This document shows, piece by piece, positions 1 to 7,586 of a stretch of 64,000 nt of DNA (positions are counted from its first letter, which is position 1; every line of letters begins with the position of its first letter). Origin of the DNA: Pacificimonas sp036351775 (GTDB lineage Bacteria > Pseudomonadota > Alphaproteobacteria > Sphingomonadales > Sphingomonadaceae); NCBI GenBank assembly GCA_036351775.1, contig JAZBPX010000034.1, positions 1-64,000 on the forward strand. Direction: 5' to 3'. Position numbers and translations under genes: made by a program. Under the pieces are notes generated by a model. The model was not told where the DNA came from. It was given only the letters and a program-made list of their open reading frames with translations, and did not search any database.

Positions 1-104
1 CGGTCCCCCTCCCCCGGTGGGGGAGGAAGGGCGTGGCTTTGACGTTTGACACCCCTCCACCACAGCCTGCGGCTGCGGTCCCCCTCCCCCGGTGGGGTAG
101 GATG
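1..104. repeat. GC-rich palindromic intergenic repeat, two partial copies
   Basis: Two near-identical copies of a C-run/G-run palindrome (ggtccccctcccccggtggg) lie about 75 bases apart, just beyond the stop codon of the acylase gene. The same family recurs near 3.8, 48.7, 51.8 and 52.3 kb. Each copy can form a GC-rich hairpin. No gene was recognised in this stretch. Confidence 0.75.
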
Positions 105-108
105 GGGG

Positions 109-2223
109 TTAGCCGGGTCTGTAGATGGAGGCGGCTTTGGCGCGGACGTCTTCCTCGGGGAGGAGGGCCGGTTTCCAGCGTTCTTCGGCGAACATCTCGA
201 CCTGGCTGTTGTAATGCTCACTGCCGGGGCGCTCGACGGCCGAGCCGAAATTGTGGACGGAGGAGGATGTCATCTCGCCGTCGGGACCCCATTCGACGAA
301 CATGATGAAACTGTCGCCAACCGCGCCGACCAGGCGGCCGTCATCGGCAACGGTGGAATAGATCGCGCGCAGGGCCTCGACGCCGCCCGTGGTGCCGACG
401 TCCATATTGCCGCGGCGGACGCGTAGAACGTCGGTGAGCGGCGGCGTGAGGGTACCGAAATGGGTCTTGAGCGCGTCCGACGTGTCGCGGAGCGTTTGCG
501 GAACGTCGACAGCCTCCGGCCCGTCGGTGCGGCCCTGATTGGCGCCGAGCTGGAGGAAATATGCGGCGAAGGCGTCGGCCTCGCCCTGACCGTCGGAGGT
601 CCAGTCCCAGCTGCGGAAAAGGGCCTGCGCCTCGGCCAGCGCCTCGTCGCCCGCCGTGTCGAGGGCCATGGCGCGGTCCCAGAGCTGTTTGACCCAGCTT
701 TCCGGGTTCTTCGTGTAGGTCTTGTCGAACTTCATTGCGAGCAGCTCCTCGCGGGAGAATTTGCGGTCCTCGTCCTCCGCGAGCATTTCGAAGAAGCGCA
801 GCGAGCGGGCGGTGATGCGGTCCTCGATACCGTATTCCTGCGGGAAGTCGGACGGTTTCAGGTTCTCGCCCTCGAACGTCGTGAAATACGGCGCGTTGTT
901 GGCGTTGCCGATAAAGCCCGACGGCGGGTTCACGACCTTCGGCACCGCCTCATAAGCGATTGTTTCGGTCCAAAGGGCGTCCGGATCGTCGCCGGGCAGG
1001 ATGCCAGGCCAGTCATAGTCCGGGCTGCGGTCGGGGATGCTGGCATTGTAGAAGAGGCCGATATTCCCCTCCCGGTCGGCGTAGATGTAGTTGGTGGCGT
1101 GGACCTTTTGCATCGCCATGGCGGAGGTGAACTCCTCGAAATTGCGGGCCTTGATGAGGGCGACGTCCTGCTCGACCGCACCGGGATTGCCGATGCCGGC
1201 ATAGCGGACTGCATAGGCGCCGAGGTCGTTGACGATGACGGGGCCGTGGACGGAGCGGTGGACGGCGCGCGGTACGGGGATTGTAAGCGGGCCGAACTTC
1301 ACGCGCAGCCAGGCGGTTTCCTCCTTCAGCGGCAGCCATTCGTTGCCGAAACGGTACTGTGTGCCGTCCTCGTTCAGGACGAGCTTGTAGACGTCGATGA
1401 GGTCCGGGCGGTTAACGGTACGCGCCCAGCCGAGATTCTGGTTGTGGCCATGGAGCGGAACGAAGGTGCCGGGGAAGAGCGACCCGGCGGCGTCGAGGCC
1501 CTCTTTCGACTTCACGCGCACTTCCCACCAGGCGACGGGGCCGGTCCAGGGCTGGTGCGAGTTGACGACGAGGCGCGTGTAGCCGTCGGTCGAACCCGCG
1601 GGCGAGACGGCGAAGGCGTTGGAGCCGCGGGCCTCGGTCACATCGGTGACGGCCCAGCGGCCCGGTTCCTCGTTCGATGTCAGGGCGCGGAGGACACTGT
1701 CGAGACCCATGAAGAAGGGCGCGCGGGTGATCGATCCGGCGAGCATGTCCTCCGCGCCGACCGGGAAGATGCCGGCGCGCTTGATTTCGTGCGGGTGGGC
1801 TTCGGCGAAGGCGTTGAGGCCGGCGGCGTAGGCCTCCATCATCGCGCGTATGTCGGCGGGCATCTGGTCGTAATAGTCGGCGGCGGTGGCGCGGGAGCCC
1901 AGAAGCGCGTGGATGTAATCGAACACCGCACCGTCGGTGCCGGCGACCGTGCCGAAGCGGCCCTTCGCCATCAGGATTGAGTCCTGAATGGTGGTGAAGT
2001 CGTCTTCGGAATGGGCCCAGGCGACGCCGTAGGCGGTGTCGGCGTCGGTCTCGCCGAAGACATGGGGGACGCCGTAGTCGTCGCGGACGATCTCAACGTC
2101 GTAAGTGCGGACGGGCGGCGCTTCTGAGCGGATGGGGGTGAGCGGGTCCCAGATCATGAGGCCGAACAGGATTGCGGCGATCAGGAACGCAAGGCCGATG
2201 AACAGCTTGCCGACGATGTGCAT
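109..2223 (-). CDS. Penicillin acylase family (Ntn-hydrolase) amidase
   Basis: This 704-residue protein belongs to the penicillin/AHL/aculeacin acylase family of N-terminal nucleophile hydrolases, which cleave amides after autoproteolysis into alpha and beta chains. Residues 4-25 form a hydrophobic N-terminal anchor or signal. The first domain contains the usual DYGVPHVFGETD motif near residue 50. The likely nucleophile is Ser201 in RGSNAFAV, followed by NSHQPWTGPVAWWE, typical of AHL-acylase-like members. Length fits the family. It is followed downstream only by palindromic repeats, and the next upstream gene on the same strand is the ABC transporter fusion. The substrate (acyl-homoserine lactone, lipopeptide or beta-lactam) cannot be read from the sequence. 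Confidence 0.88.
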   Translation of the reverse strand: MHIVGKLFIGLAFLIAAILFGLMIWDPLTPIRSEAPPVRTYDVEIVRDDYGVPHVFGETDADTAYGVAWAHSEDDFTTIQDSILMAKGRFGTVAGTDGAVFDYIHALLGSRATAADYYDQMPADIRAMMEAYAAGLNAFAEAHPHEIKRAGIFPVGAEDMLAGSITRAPFFMGLDSVLRALTSNEEPGRWAVTDVTEARGSNAFAVSPAGSTDGYTRLVVNSHQPWTGPVAWWEVRVKSKEGLDAAGSLFPGTFVPLHGHNQNLGWARTVNRPDLIDVYKLVLNEDGTQYRFGNEWLPLKEETAWLRVKFGPLTIPVPRAVHRSVHGPVIVNDLGAYAVRYAGIGNPGAVEQDVALIKARNFEEFTSAMAMQKVHATNYIYADREGNIGLFYNASIPDRSPDYDWPGILPGDDPDALWTETIAYEAVPKVVNPPSGFIGNANNAPYFTTFEGENLKPSDFPQEYGIEDRITARSLRFFEMLAEDEDRKFSREELLAMKFDKTYTKNPESWVKQLWDRAMALDTAGDEALAEAQALFRSWDWTSDGQGEADAFAAYFLQLGANQGRTDGPEAVDVPQTLRDTSDALKTHFGTLTPPLTDVLRVRRGNMDVGTTGGVEALRAIYSTVADDGRLVGAVGDSFIMFVEWGPDGEMTSSSVHNFGSAVERPGSEHYNSQVEMFAEERWKPALLPEEDVRAKAASIYRPG

Positions 2224-2315
2224 GAATTTTCTCTCCCCGCGTCCGGATAGCGGGCGGAGGCGGCGGGGAGCAACCTGTGGTTCCTCAGAGCCGGGTGCGC
2301 AGAGTGCCGTTGTGG

Positions 2316-3902
2316 CTAGGCGGCCTGTTTCAGGCGGAGGCCGCGGGGGGTGACCCAGCGTTCGGCGAGGTCGAACAGGCTTTGGACGATCAGGGCGAGG
2401 ACGGCGGCGGGGATCGCGCCCTCCAGAATGAGCGGCGTCGAGGCGAGGCGGATGCCGGTGAGGATGGGCTGACCGTAGCCCCCTGCCCCGATGATCGCGC
2501 CGAGGGTGGCGAGGCCGACGGCGATAACAGCGGCGGTCTTGATGCCCGCCATCATGGTGGGCGCGGCGAGCGGGAGTTCCACGCGGCGGAGCCGCGCGCC
2601 GCGCGAGAGGCCGAGCGCGTCGGCGCTGTCGAGGAGGCTCGGGGCGATGCCGGTGAGGCCGGCATGGACGTTCCGGACGATGGGGAGGAGCGAATAGACG
2701 AACAGCGCGGCGATGGTGGGCACGAAGCCGATGCCGAGTAGGGGGATGAGGATGACGAACAGGGCAAGGCTCGGGATCGTCTGAAGGATGCCGACCGCGC
2801 CGAGGATGACATTGCCGAAGCGCGGCGAGCGCGCGGCCCAGATGCCGAGCGGGACGGCGATGACGATCGCGAGGCCGAGCGCGATGCCGACGAGGGCGAG
2901 ATGTTCTAGCGTGCGCGCCCAGACGCGGGCGGCGATACCGTCCTCGTCATCGGCGGCGGTAATCTCGGTGTCGAAGACGCGGGACACGATCTCGGCGGCG
3001 ACCGCCGCTTCGCTCTCGCCGCCCTGCATGACACGGCCGTTGAGCGCACGCATGGTGGGCTCGTCGATCTGGCCCTCGAGCCGCGAGAGGGCCCGGCCCA
3101 CGGCCTCCGGCAGGTCGTCGCGGTAGACGAAGACGGCGTCGTAGACCGGGAAATGATCGCGGTCGTCCTCGAGAAGGACAAGGCCGTATTCGGCGATCTG
3201 GGGGTCGGTCGTGTAGGCGTCGATCAGGTCGGTCTCGCCGCTGGCCAGCGCGCGGTAGCCAAGGTCGTGCTGGATACCCGTGACGTTGCGGTGCGGCAGG
3301 GCGTAAGCGGCCTTGAGCGCCCGCCAGCCATCCTCCCGGTCGATGAACTCGTTCTCCACACCCCAGATGAGGTCCGGATGGTCGCGGAGGTCGCTGATCG
3401 TCTCGATGCCGAGCTCGGCGGCGCGCTGCGGCATCATGGCGACGGCGTAGTTGTTGCGGAAGCCGAGGGAGTCGGTGACGCGTAGGCCGTTCGCGGCCAT
3501 CAGGTCGCGCAGGCCCGCCATGCCGTCGGGGTTCTGGAGGGTGTAGGTCTGAAAGAGCAGCGTGCCGTCATAGTCCGGGAACACGCCGACATCGCCCTGA
3601 ACGGCGGCGTCATGGACGAAGCGGCTGCCGCCGAGTTCGCGGCGGTGGGTGACGGGTTCGCCGGTTTCCTCTGCAATTGCGAGTTTCGCGACCTCCCCGA
3701 GGATGACGCTTTCGGTGAAGACTTTCGAGGCCACGACGATTTCGGCGCGGGCGGGGGCGGTGAGGAAAAGGACCGCGAGCAGAGCGGCGAAGAGGGCGGC
3801 CGCCCTTCCTCCCCCTGTCTGGGGGAGGGGGACCGCGCGCAGCGTGGTGGAGGGGGGTCCGACGCTGGCGAGAACCGACCGGCCTGCAAGCCACCGCCGC
3901 AC
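2316..3902 (-). CDS. Osmoprotectant-type ABC transporter, fused substrate-binding protein and permease
   Basis: This is a fusion of an OpuAC/ProX-like glycine-betaine/choline binding domain (about residues 54-325) and a MetI-like permease (about 330-528). The permease has five or six membrane helices and an EAA-type loop (ALGLSRGARLRRVELPLA). No ATG precedes the binding domain outside the divergent ruvC gene. I chose the GTG at 3902, with GAGG six bases upstream, giving 528 residues, the usual size of such fusions. With this start, about 20 residues before the signal-peptide core (AALFAALLAVLFLTAPARA) are encoded by a palindromic repeat. No ATPase subunit gene is adjacent. Assignment to the family is firm; the ligand is inferred. 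Confidence 0.85.
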   Translation of the reverse strand: MRRWLAGRSVLASVGPPSTTLRAVPLPQTGGGRAAALFAALLAVLFLTAPARAEIVVASKVFTESVILGEVAKLAIAEETGEPVTHRRELGGSRFVHDAAVQGDVGVFPDYDGTLLFQTYTLQNPDGMAGLRDLMAANGLRVTDSLGFRNNYAVAMMPQRAAELGIETISDLRDHPDLIWGVENEFIDREDGWRALKAAYALPHRNVTGIQHDLGYRALASGETDLIDAYTTDPQIAEYGLVLLEDDRDHFPVYDAVFVYRDDLPEAVGRALSRLEGQIDEPTMRALNGRVMQGGESEAAVAAEIVSRVFDTEITAADDEDGIAARVWARTLEHLALVGIALGLAIVIAVPLGIWAARSPRFGNVILGAVGILQTIPSLALFVILIPLLGIGFVPTIAALFVYSLLPIVRNVHAGLTGIAPSLLDSADALGLSRGARLRRVELPLAAPTMMAGIKTAAVIAVGLATLGAIIGAGGYGQPILTGIRLASTPLILEGAIPAAVLALIVQSLFDLAERWVTPRGLRLKQAA

Positions 3903-3956
3903 ATACCGCCTCGACCCCACCAGACTTCGTCCGGTCCCCCTCCCCGTGCCGGGGAG
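3806..3956. repeat. GC-rich palindromic repeats inside the ABC gene start and before ruvC
   Basis: One copy (about 3806-3860) lies within the 5' coding part of the minus-strand ABC transporter gene. A second short copy (about 3930-3956) has its G-run ending in ggggagg, four bases before the ruvC start codon, so the repeat appears to supply the ruvC ribosome-binding site. Confidence 0.65.
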
Positions 3957-3960
3957 GATT

Positions 3961-4452
3961 ATGATCGTCATCGGCCTCGATCCGTCACTTACGGCAACCG
4001 GCTGGGGCGTCATCCATGCCGAGGGCAGTCGCCTCCGCCACATCGCATCGGGAACCATCAAGCCCGGTGCCAGTCTGCCCATGCCCGCCCGACTCGCCAT
4101 GCTGTTCAGCGAGGTGCGCGCCGTCCTGACCGAGCACCGCCCCGACACCGCCGGGATGGAGGAGGTCTTCGCCAACCGGAACCCGCAGTCCACGCTGAAG
4201 CTCGGCCAGGCGCGCGGCGCGGTCATGGCCGCCCTGGGCGACAGCGGGATCCCGTGCGCCGAATATGCGGCCCGGTCCATCAAGAAGGGCCTGACCGGCA
4301 CCGGCAGCGCGGACAAGACCCAGGTCCGCGCGATGGTCGAGCGCCTGCTGCCCGGCGCGAAACCGGACAGTCTCGATGCCTCCGACGCCCTCGCCGTCGC
4401 TATCACCCGCGCGACCATGCTGGGGCGGGAGAAGCTGGTGATGCAGGCATGA
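3961..4452 (+). CDS. ruvC: Holliday junction resolvase RuvC
   Basis: RuvC is the endonuclease that cuts Holliday junctions together with the RuvAB branch-migration motor. The 163-residue product starts with MIVIGLDPSL, giving the catalytic Asp7. It continues with the MEEVFANRN glutamate motif near residue 67 and ends with LDASDALAVAI, carrying the two C-terminal catalytic aspartates. The ATG at 3961 follows GGGGAGG closely and matches the family N terminus, so longer upstream reading was discarded. The stop overlaps the ruvA start (ATGA), showing translational coupling. Confidence 0.97.
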   Translation: MIVIGLDPSLTATGWGVIHAEGSRLRHIASGTIKPGASLPMPARLAMLFSEVRAVLTEHRPDTAGMEEVFANRNPQSTLKLGQARGAVMAALGDSGIPCAEYAARSIKKGLTGTGSADKTQVRAMVERLLPGAKPDSLDASDALAVAITRATMLGREKLVMQA

Positions 4453-5048
4453 TCGCGCGCCTGACCGGGCTTGTCGCCAGCCTGACCGCCGAGAGCGCCA
4501 TCATCGACGTGAACGGCGTGGGCTATCTCGTCGCCGCCTCCACACGTACGCTCTCGCAGCTATCAGAAGGCACCGAAGTCCGCCTGCACATCGAAACCGT
4601 CATCCGCGAGGACGCCTTCCTCCTCTACGGCTTTGCGACCGAGGAAGAACAGGGCTGGTTCCGCCTCCTCGGCAGCGTGCAGGGCGTCGGCGCGAAGGTC
4701 GCGCTCGCCATCCTCTCCACCCTCTCCGGCGGCGAACTCCAGTCGTCCATCGCGAGCGGCGACAAGGCCATGGTTGCCCGCACACCCGGCGTCGGTCCCA
4801 AACTCGCCCAGCGCATCTGCACCGAGCTCGCCGACAAGGCCGGCCCCGCGCTCGGCCCCGTCACCGTGGGCGGCACCCCCGCCCCCGTCGCAGGCACCAC
4901 CGCCGCCGACGCCGCCAGCGCCCTCACCAACCTCGGCTTCAAACCCGCGCCGGCTGCCAAGGTCATCCAGTCCGCCCTCGACGACCTCGGCCCGGACGCC
5001 AGTGTCGAAGACATCGTCCGCATCGCCCTCAAGAAAAGCGCGCGCTAA
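4449..5048 (+). CDS. ruvA: Holliday junction DNA helicase subunit RuvA
   Basis: RuvA is the tetrameric Holliday-junction-binding subunit that loads RuvB. The 199-residue protein has the N-terminal OB fold (MIARLTGLV to about residue 62) and the double helix-hairpin-helix with VQGVGAKVALAIL and TPGVGPKLAQRIC. A proline/alanine-rich linker leads to the C-terminal domain III (ALTNLGF...VEDIVRIALKK) that contacts RuvB. It overlaps ruvC by four bases. ruvB, usually next in this operon, is absent here: the next gene is an unrelated minus-strand small gene. Confidence 0.96.
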   Translation: MIARLTGLVASLTAESAIIDVNGVGYLVAASTRTLSQLSEGTEVRLHIETVIREDAFLLYGFATEEEQGWFRLLGSVQGVGAKVALAILSTLSGGELQSSIASGDKAMVARTPGVGPKLAQRICTELADKAGPALGPVTVGGTPAPVAGTTAADAASALTNLGFKPAPAAKVIQSALDDLGPDASVEDIVRIALKKSAR

Positions 5049-5110
5049 CCTTCGCCACCTTGATAGTCGCTCCAATCACGTCAGCGGAGTGCGTCTCTCC
5101 ATTTGGGCCT

Positions 5111-5329
5111 TTAGGCCTCAGCGTCTTCCGGAATGACTGCGCCAGCCTCTTTGAGCATCGCGGCCAGTTTGTTGTATAAGGTTCGGTGATAACGTTCACT
5201 GTTAGGGTCGCTGGACACGCTGGTCAGGCCTTGGCCCTCTATGCTGAGCCGAATGTGGCCATCGTCTTCAGCATACCACACGCCAATTTTTGGGTATGTC
5301 GTTCGCCCTGATTTGCTTGCGTCGGCCAT
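5111..5329 (-). CDS. Small hypothetical protein, 72 residues
   Basis: I do not recognise this family. The protein is soluble and polar with no signal or membrane helix. The start is supported by a strong ribosome-binding site (GGAGGGATA then ATG). Base composition is visibly less GC-rich than the flanking ruvA and glpX genes and codon choice is less biased, which suggests later arrival in this position. It sits between ruvA and glpX on the opposite strand, exactly where ruvB would be expected. Confidence 0.6.
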   Translation of the reverse strand: MADASKSGRTTYPKIGVWYAEDDGHIRLSIEGQGLTSVSSDPNSERYHRTLYNKLAAMLKEAGAVIPEDAEA

Positions 5330-5517
5330 TATCCCTCCGTTGCTTTGCGCTAAGCATACGGCAGAAACCTGGTGACCGCACGATCAGATTTTCAGCTGAT
5401 ACACTACTGCGATCACGCCTGACTTGCCCGCGTCACGAGCGGCGAGTATCGCGTCGTCAACGATTCAGCTCGGCTTGTGACGACTCTTCTGCAGCCGCGA
5501 TCCATGGGGACAATTTG

Positions 5518-6501
5518 ATGAGCAAGACCGAAAAAAGCCCGCTCGACCGCGTGCTCGTTCTGGAAATGGTGCGCGTCACCGAGTGCGCCGCCATGGCCGC
5601 CAGTCACCTCATTGGCCGCGGCGATGAGAAGGCTGCCGACGCCGCGGCGGTGGAGGGGATGCGAAACGCGCTGAACGAGCTGAAGATGAACGGCACCGTC
5701 GTCATCGGCGAGGGGGAGCGCGACGAAGCCCCCATGCTCTACATCGGCGAGAAGGTGGGCCGCCAGAAGAAGAAGGACCCGGCCATCGACATCGCGCTCG
5801 ATCCGCTGGAGGGCACGACCATCACCGCCAAGGCCGGCCCCAATGCGCTCGCCGTCCTCGCCGTGGCGGAGGAGGGCAACCTGCTGAACGCGCCCGACAC
5901 TTACATGGACAAGATCGCCATCGGCGGCGGCTATCCCGATGGCACGATCAGCCTGAAAAAGTCCGTCACCGAGAATATCGAATCGCTGGCAAAGGCAAAG
6001 GGCGTCGCACCGAACGAGATCATTGCCTGCGTCCTCGACCGGCCCCGGCATGAGGCGATCATCAAGGAGCTGCGCGCCCTCGGCTGCGGCATCAAGCTGA
6101 TCCCCGACGGCGACGTTGCGGGCGTAATCGCGACGACCGATCCCGACACCACCGTCGACATCTACCTGGGACAGGGCGGCGCGCCGGAGGGGGTGCTTGC
6201 AGCCGCCGCGCTGCGCTGCACGGGCGGCCAGATGGAGGGGCGGCTCGTCTTCCGCAACGACGATGAGAAGCGCCGCGCGGCCAAATGGGGCATCGAGGAT
6301 CTGGACCGCATCTACACGCTCACAGAGATGGCGAAGGGCGACGTCATCTTCGCCGCAACCGGCGTTACGGACGGCTCGCTGCTGGAGGGCGTGAAATTCC
6401 GCCGCGGCGGCACCATCACGACCGAAAGCGTCGTCATGCGCGCCAGCTCTGGCACCGTCCGCAGGGTAAAATCCACCCACCGCCGCGAACCGGGCTGCTG
6501 A
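5518..6501 (+). CDS. glpX: Class II fructose-1,6-bisphosphatase GlpX
   Basis: This enzyme removes the 1-phosphate of fructose 1,6-bisphosphate in gluconeogenesis. The 327-residue product has the lithium-sensitive phosphatase metal site motifs GEGERDEAPML and DPLEGT, and IGGGYPDG further on, as in GlpX. I start it at the ATG at 5518 (MSKTEKSPL), which matches the usual length; the reading frame extends upstream without support. In many alphaproteobacteria glpX lies between hom and recJ. Here hom is missing upstream, and recJ follows only after an inserted enoyl-CoA hydratase gene. Confidence 0.95.
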   Translation: MSKTEKSPLDRVLVLEMVRVTECAAMAASHLIGRGDEKAADAAAVEGMRNALNELKMNGTVVIGEGERDEAPMLYIGEKVGRQKKKDPAIDIALDPLEGTTITAKAGPNALAVLAVAEEGNLLNAPDTYMDKIAIGGGYPDGTISLKKSVTENIESLAKAKGVAPNEIIACVLDRPRHEAIIKELRALGCGIKLIPDGDVAGVIATTDPDTTVDIYLGQGGAPEGVLAAAALRCTGGQMEGRLVFRNDDEKRRAAKWGIEDLDRIYTLTEMAKGDVIFAATGVTDGSLLEGVKFRRGGTITTESVVMRASSGTVRRVKSTHRREPGC

Positions 6502-6532
6502 GGGGCCCAACCCGGCGGCGCTCAGACCCGCA

Positions 6533-6609
6533 CCTAACCTCCCCCGCGAAGGCGGGGATGGCCGAACGTAGTGAGAGCCTGCCCCGGCGAAGGCCGGGGT
6601 CGGAGGGGA
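6533..6609. repeat. Palindromic intergenic repeat (cctcccccgcgaaggcgggg type)
   Basis: Two C-run/G-run hairpin halves with the core cgaaggcggg lie between the convergent glpX and enoyl-CoA hydratase genes. Similar elements occur at 50.15 and 62.37 kb. The hairpins could act as a bidirectional terminator, but no T-tract is seen. Confidence 0.65.
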
Positions 6610-6633
6610 CCAGTAGTCCCGCAGACCCACCTT

Positions 6634-7458
6634 CTACTTCCCCTCGAACACCGCCTCCCGCTTCTCCAGAAACGCCATCATCCCCTCCCGCGCATCCGCC
6701 GAGCGCATCAGCGGCAGCAGTTGCAGGAAGACATGGTGCACATGTTCGTTGAAGGGTTCCGACAGGCCCATGCGCATCATCCGCTTCGCGCCCTGCACGG
6801 CCAGCGGCGCATTCGCGGCAATCTCCTTCGCCACCGCCCGCGCGCGCGGCATCAGCTCCTCGTGCGCCACCACCTCCGCGCATAGGCCGTAGTCCAGACA
6901 TTCCGCCGCGCTCAGCGTGCGGCCGGTGAAGATCAGCTGCGCCGCCTTCTCCCAGCCCAGCATGCGCGGCAGGAACCACGTCCCGCCCGATTCCGGCAGC
7001 ACGCCGCGCTTCGTGAACGCCGCCGCCATCTTCGCCCTGTCCGACATCAGGCGAATATCGCAGCCGAGCGCGGTATCCATCCCGTATCCAGCCGCCCCGC
7101 CATTGATCGCGCAGATGGTCGGCGTGTCCATGTTGAAGAGGATCGTCGGCGGCGTGTTGCGCAGGTCGAGGTCGCTCGCCCCTACCGCCTCCGAACCCAT
7201 CGACTGGCCCTTCGTCGCGGCGTTCAGGTTCAGCCCGGCGCAGAAGGCGCGCCCCGCCCCGGTCAGGATTACGCAGCGCACATCCCTGTCCGCATCCGCC
7301 TTCAGAAGGAGCGCGCTCAGCCCGTCCAGCATCGGCCCGGAAATCGTGTTCATCCGCTCCGGCGCGTTCAGCGTGATCGTCGCGACATGGTCGCTGACGG
7401 CGTAGAGCAGCTCCTCGCCCTCACTGGCGGCGGTGCTAGCGGCTTCGTTCGTGGCCAT
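6634..7458 (-). CDS. Enoyl-CoA hydratase/isomerase (crotonase) family protein
   Basis: This crotonase-superfamily enzyme probably hydrates or isomerises an enoyl-CoA in fatty-acid or related acyl-CoA breakdown. The oxyanion-hole motif GAGRAFCAGLNL and the second motif GGAAGYGMDTALGCD are present, with an acidic catalytic candidate in LPESGGTWFLPR. The ATG at 7458 is preceded by an excellent GGAGG, giving 274 residues; upstream in-frame sequence has no support. It lies between glpX and recJ on the opposite strand. Exact substrate is unknown. Confidence 0.88.
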   Translation of the reverse strand: MATNEAASTAASEGEELLYAVSDHVATITLNAPERMNTISGPMLDGLSALLLKADADRDVRCVILTGAGRAFCAGLNLNAATKGQSMGSEAVGASDLDLRNTPPTILFNMDTPTICAINGGAAGYGMDTALGCDIRLMSDRAKMAAAFTKRGVLPESGGTWFLPRMLGWEKAAQLIFTGRTLSAAECLDYGLCAEVVAHEELMPRARAVAKEIAANAPLAVQGAKRMMRMGLSEPFNEHVHHVFLQLLPLMRSADAREGMMAFLEKREAVFEGK

Positions 7459-7586
7459 GACAAATCCTCCCTGATTTCCAGTGAGAACGTCCCCCGAACC
7501 CCGCCCCCGCCGCAACGCGCGTTTGTGAGAGCGGAACGCCGCGAACGGGGATTCCCTTCCTGCCGCCATCCGCCTACACTCCGCCG

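Noticed and set aside
460..1980. Long plus-strand open frame opposite the acylase gene
   Set aside because: It encodes low-complexity, Arg/Gly/Val-rich text with no family motif, while the minus strand gives a complete acylase with catalytic motifs. Such antisense frames are common in high-GC DNA and others (for example 5413-6630, 8244-9395, 23864-25399 and 47938-49344) were rejected for the same reason.
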